64,000 bases of DNA, taken from positions 310,001 through 374,000 of the forward strand of contig JALHMI010000002.1 of assembly GCA_022844125.1 (NCBI GenBank), read 5' to 3'. This document shows, piece by piece, positions 63,292-64,000 of this stretch. The notes beneath the pieces are model-generated. The model did not search any database. It had not been told where the DNA came from and was given only the letters and a program-made list of their open reading frames with translations. The position numbers were made by a program, and so were the translations under genes. How positions within the stretch are numbered: the first letter of the stretch is position 1; each line of letters starts with the position of its first letter. This stretch comes from Pirellulales bacterium. Its GTDB lineage: Bacteria; Planctomycetota; Planctomycetia; Pirellulales; PALSA-1355.

Positions 63292-64000
63292 ATGGGCGAA
63301 GCCAAGAGTTCGGTCGAAGAAATCCGCCGCCGATTTGATGCCGATGTGGAGCGGTTCTCGAATCTTAATACCGGCCAGTCCGCCACGGTCGATGCGCCCC
63401 TCGCGATGTCCCTGATCGCCGAAGCGGCCGCGAGCGTCACGCCTAAAGCGCGTCACATCCTGGATGTCGGCTGCGGTGCTGGCAATTACACGCTGAAACT
63501 GCTCGAGCGTCTGCCGAACCTCGACGTCACGCTCATCGACCTGAGCGCTCCGATGCTCGAGCGGGCGATAGAGCGAGTCCAGCCGGTCACGACCGGCGTC
63601 ATCACCGCGCGGCAGAGCGACATCCGCGAAATGGACTTGCCGGAGAGCGGCTATGACATCATCCTGGCCGCGGCCGTGCTGCACCACTTGCGCACGGACG
63701 GCGAGTGGTGGGACACGTTCAAGGCGTTTCAGCGGGCGCTGCGGAAGGGTGGTTCACTGTGGATCTTCGACCTGGTCGAAAGCTCGCAGCCGGCGATTGA
63801 AGTGCTGATGCGGCAGCGCTACGGCGCGTACCTCGTCAGCCTGAAGGACGAAGCCTATCGCGACGCGGTGTTTGCCTACGTCGCCAAGGAAGACACACCG
63901 CGCCCGCTCGTCGAACAGCTCGACCTCTTACGTGCCGTGGGCTTCAGCCAGGTGGACGTACTGCACAAGAACGGTTGCTTCGCGGCGTATGGCGCGGTGA
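63292..64000 (+). CDS. Class I SAM-dependent methyltransferase (runs off window end)
   Basis: About 236 residues are visible from ATG 63292 to the window edge with no stop. The N terminus is MGEAKSSVEEIRRRFDADVE; the SAM-binding motif I is ILDVGCGAGNYTLKL, followed by LIDLSAPMLERA (motif II), ILAAAVLHHL and LRKGGSLWIFDLVE. This is a Methyltransf_25/11-type enzyme acting on a small molecule or tRNA; the substrate is unknown. The C-terminal part (VGFSQVDVLHKNGCFAAYGAV) looks close to the natural end of such proteins. The Shine-Dalgarno (GCAAGGAA) lies about 16 bp upstream, a little far. Confidence 0.85.
   Translation, partial: MGEAKSSVEEIRRRFDADVERFSNLNTGQSATVDAPLAMSLIAEAAASVTPKARHILDVGCGAGNYTLKLLERLPNLDVTLIDLSAPMLERAIERVQPVTTGVITARQSDIREMDLPESGYDIILAAAVLHHLRTDGEWWDTFKAFQRALRKGGSLWIFDLVESSQPAIEVLMRQRYGAYLVSLKDEAYRDAVFAYVAKEDTPRPLVEQLDLLRAVGFSQVDVLHKNGCFAAYGAV

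Overview
This 64 kb window is GC-rich, densely coding bacterial chromosome, and most likely comes from a member of the Planctomycetota (order Pirellulales is a reasonable guess). The evidence is: a 16S rRNA fragment with no 23S or tRNA visible beside it; a free-standing tRNA-Ile/tRNA-Ala pair almost 50 kb away; a very large secreted PVC-type cytochrome with a CATCH haem motif; the PVC small basic protein; secreted FG-GAP, DUF11, PQQ-propeller and prenyltransferase-repeat proteins; several Gfo/Idh/MocA and sugar-isomerase genes; and many short lineage-specific proteins. No phage, insertion sequence, integrase or CRISPR array was seen.

Layout. 1-1363: 5' part of a 16S gene on the minus strand with its leader (boxA) and two candidate promoters. 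1364-3788: a divergent pair, membrane-anchored endonuclease/exonuclease/phosphatase and MFS transporter. 3840-10469: a carbohydrate block with a DUF4432 aldose-epimerase-like protein (minus), then a phosphomannose-isomerase-like cupin, a TIM-barrel isomerase, a Gfo/Idh/MocA oxidoreductase, an AcpH-like protein and a D-psicose/tagatose-3-epimerase-like protein (plus). 10536-17342: housekeeping and signalling genes on plus: scpB, rpe, a histidine-phosphatase-fold protein without its catalytic residues, accD, a Ser/Thr kinase, an LRR-like lipoprotein, the small basic protein, and larA. 17343-25308: secreted VCBS and DUF11 proteins, a multispanning membrane protein and carboxypeptidase Taq. 25518-31620: ricT-like PSP1 protein, Minf_1886 family protein, a 56-aa membrane protein, a secreted toroid protein, 3-methyladenine glycosylase, a VTT-like membrane protein and a YjhG-type xylonate dehydratase. 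31658-38928: DUF2007 protein, groES-groEL with a strong terminator, a Gly/Met-rich secreted protein, a coiled-coil protein, trxA with a consensus promoter, and a secreted PQQ-propeller protein. 39027-45898: UvrD-family helicase, then a translationally coupled SbcD-like/YhaN-like pair. 45908-50004: Tat-exported esterase and PVC cytochrome. 50468-50714: two tRNAs. 51043-56099: a thioredoxin-fold secreted protein without cysteines, small lineage-specific proteins, a BON protein and a lipoprotein. 56262-62262: TPR protein, ExbB, ExbD and a membrane protein with a proline-rich linker and a terpene-cyclase-like toroid. 62530-64000: two TatA-type genes and a methyltransferase running off the edge.

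The most unusual material is (a) the TPR-ExbB-ExbD-toroid operon, in which the TonB position is filled by a prenyltransferase/squalene-cyclase-like domain; (b) four proteins whose family active sites are eroded (histidine phosphatase, thioredoxin, SbcD-like phosphoesterase, kinase P-loop); (c) the SbcD-like/YhaN-like pair, whose ATPase has membrane segments inside the coiled coil and a long acidic/proline tail; and (d) a shared promoter design, TTGACA-N16-TA.AAT, in front of rrn, trxA, tRNA-Ile and tatA. All functional statements rest on reading motifs by eye; no database search was possible.
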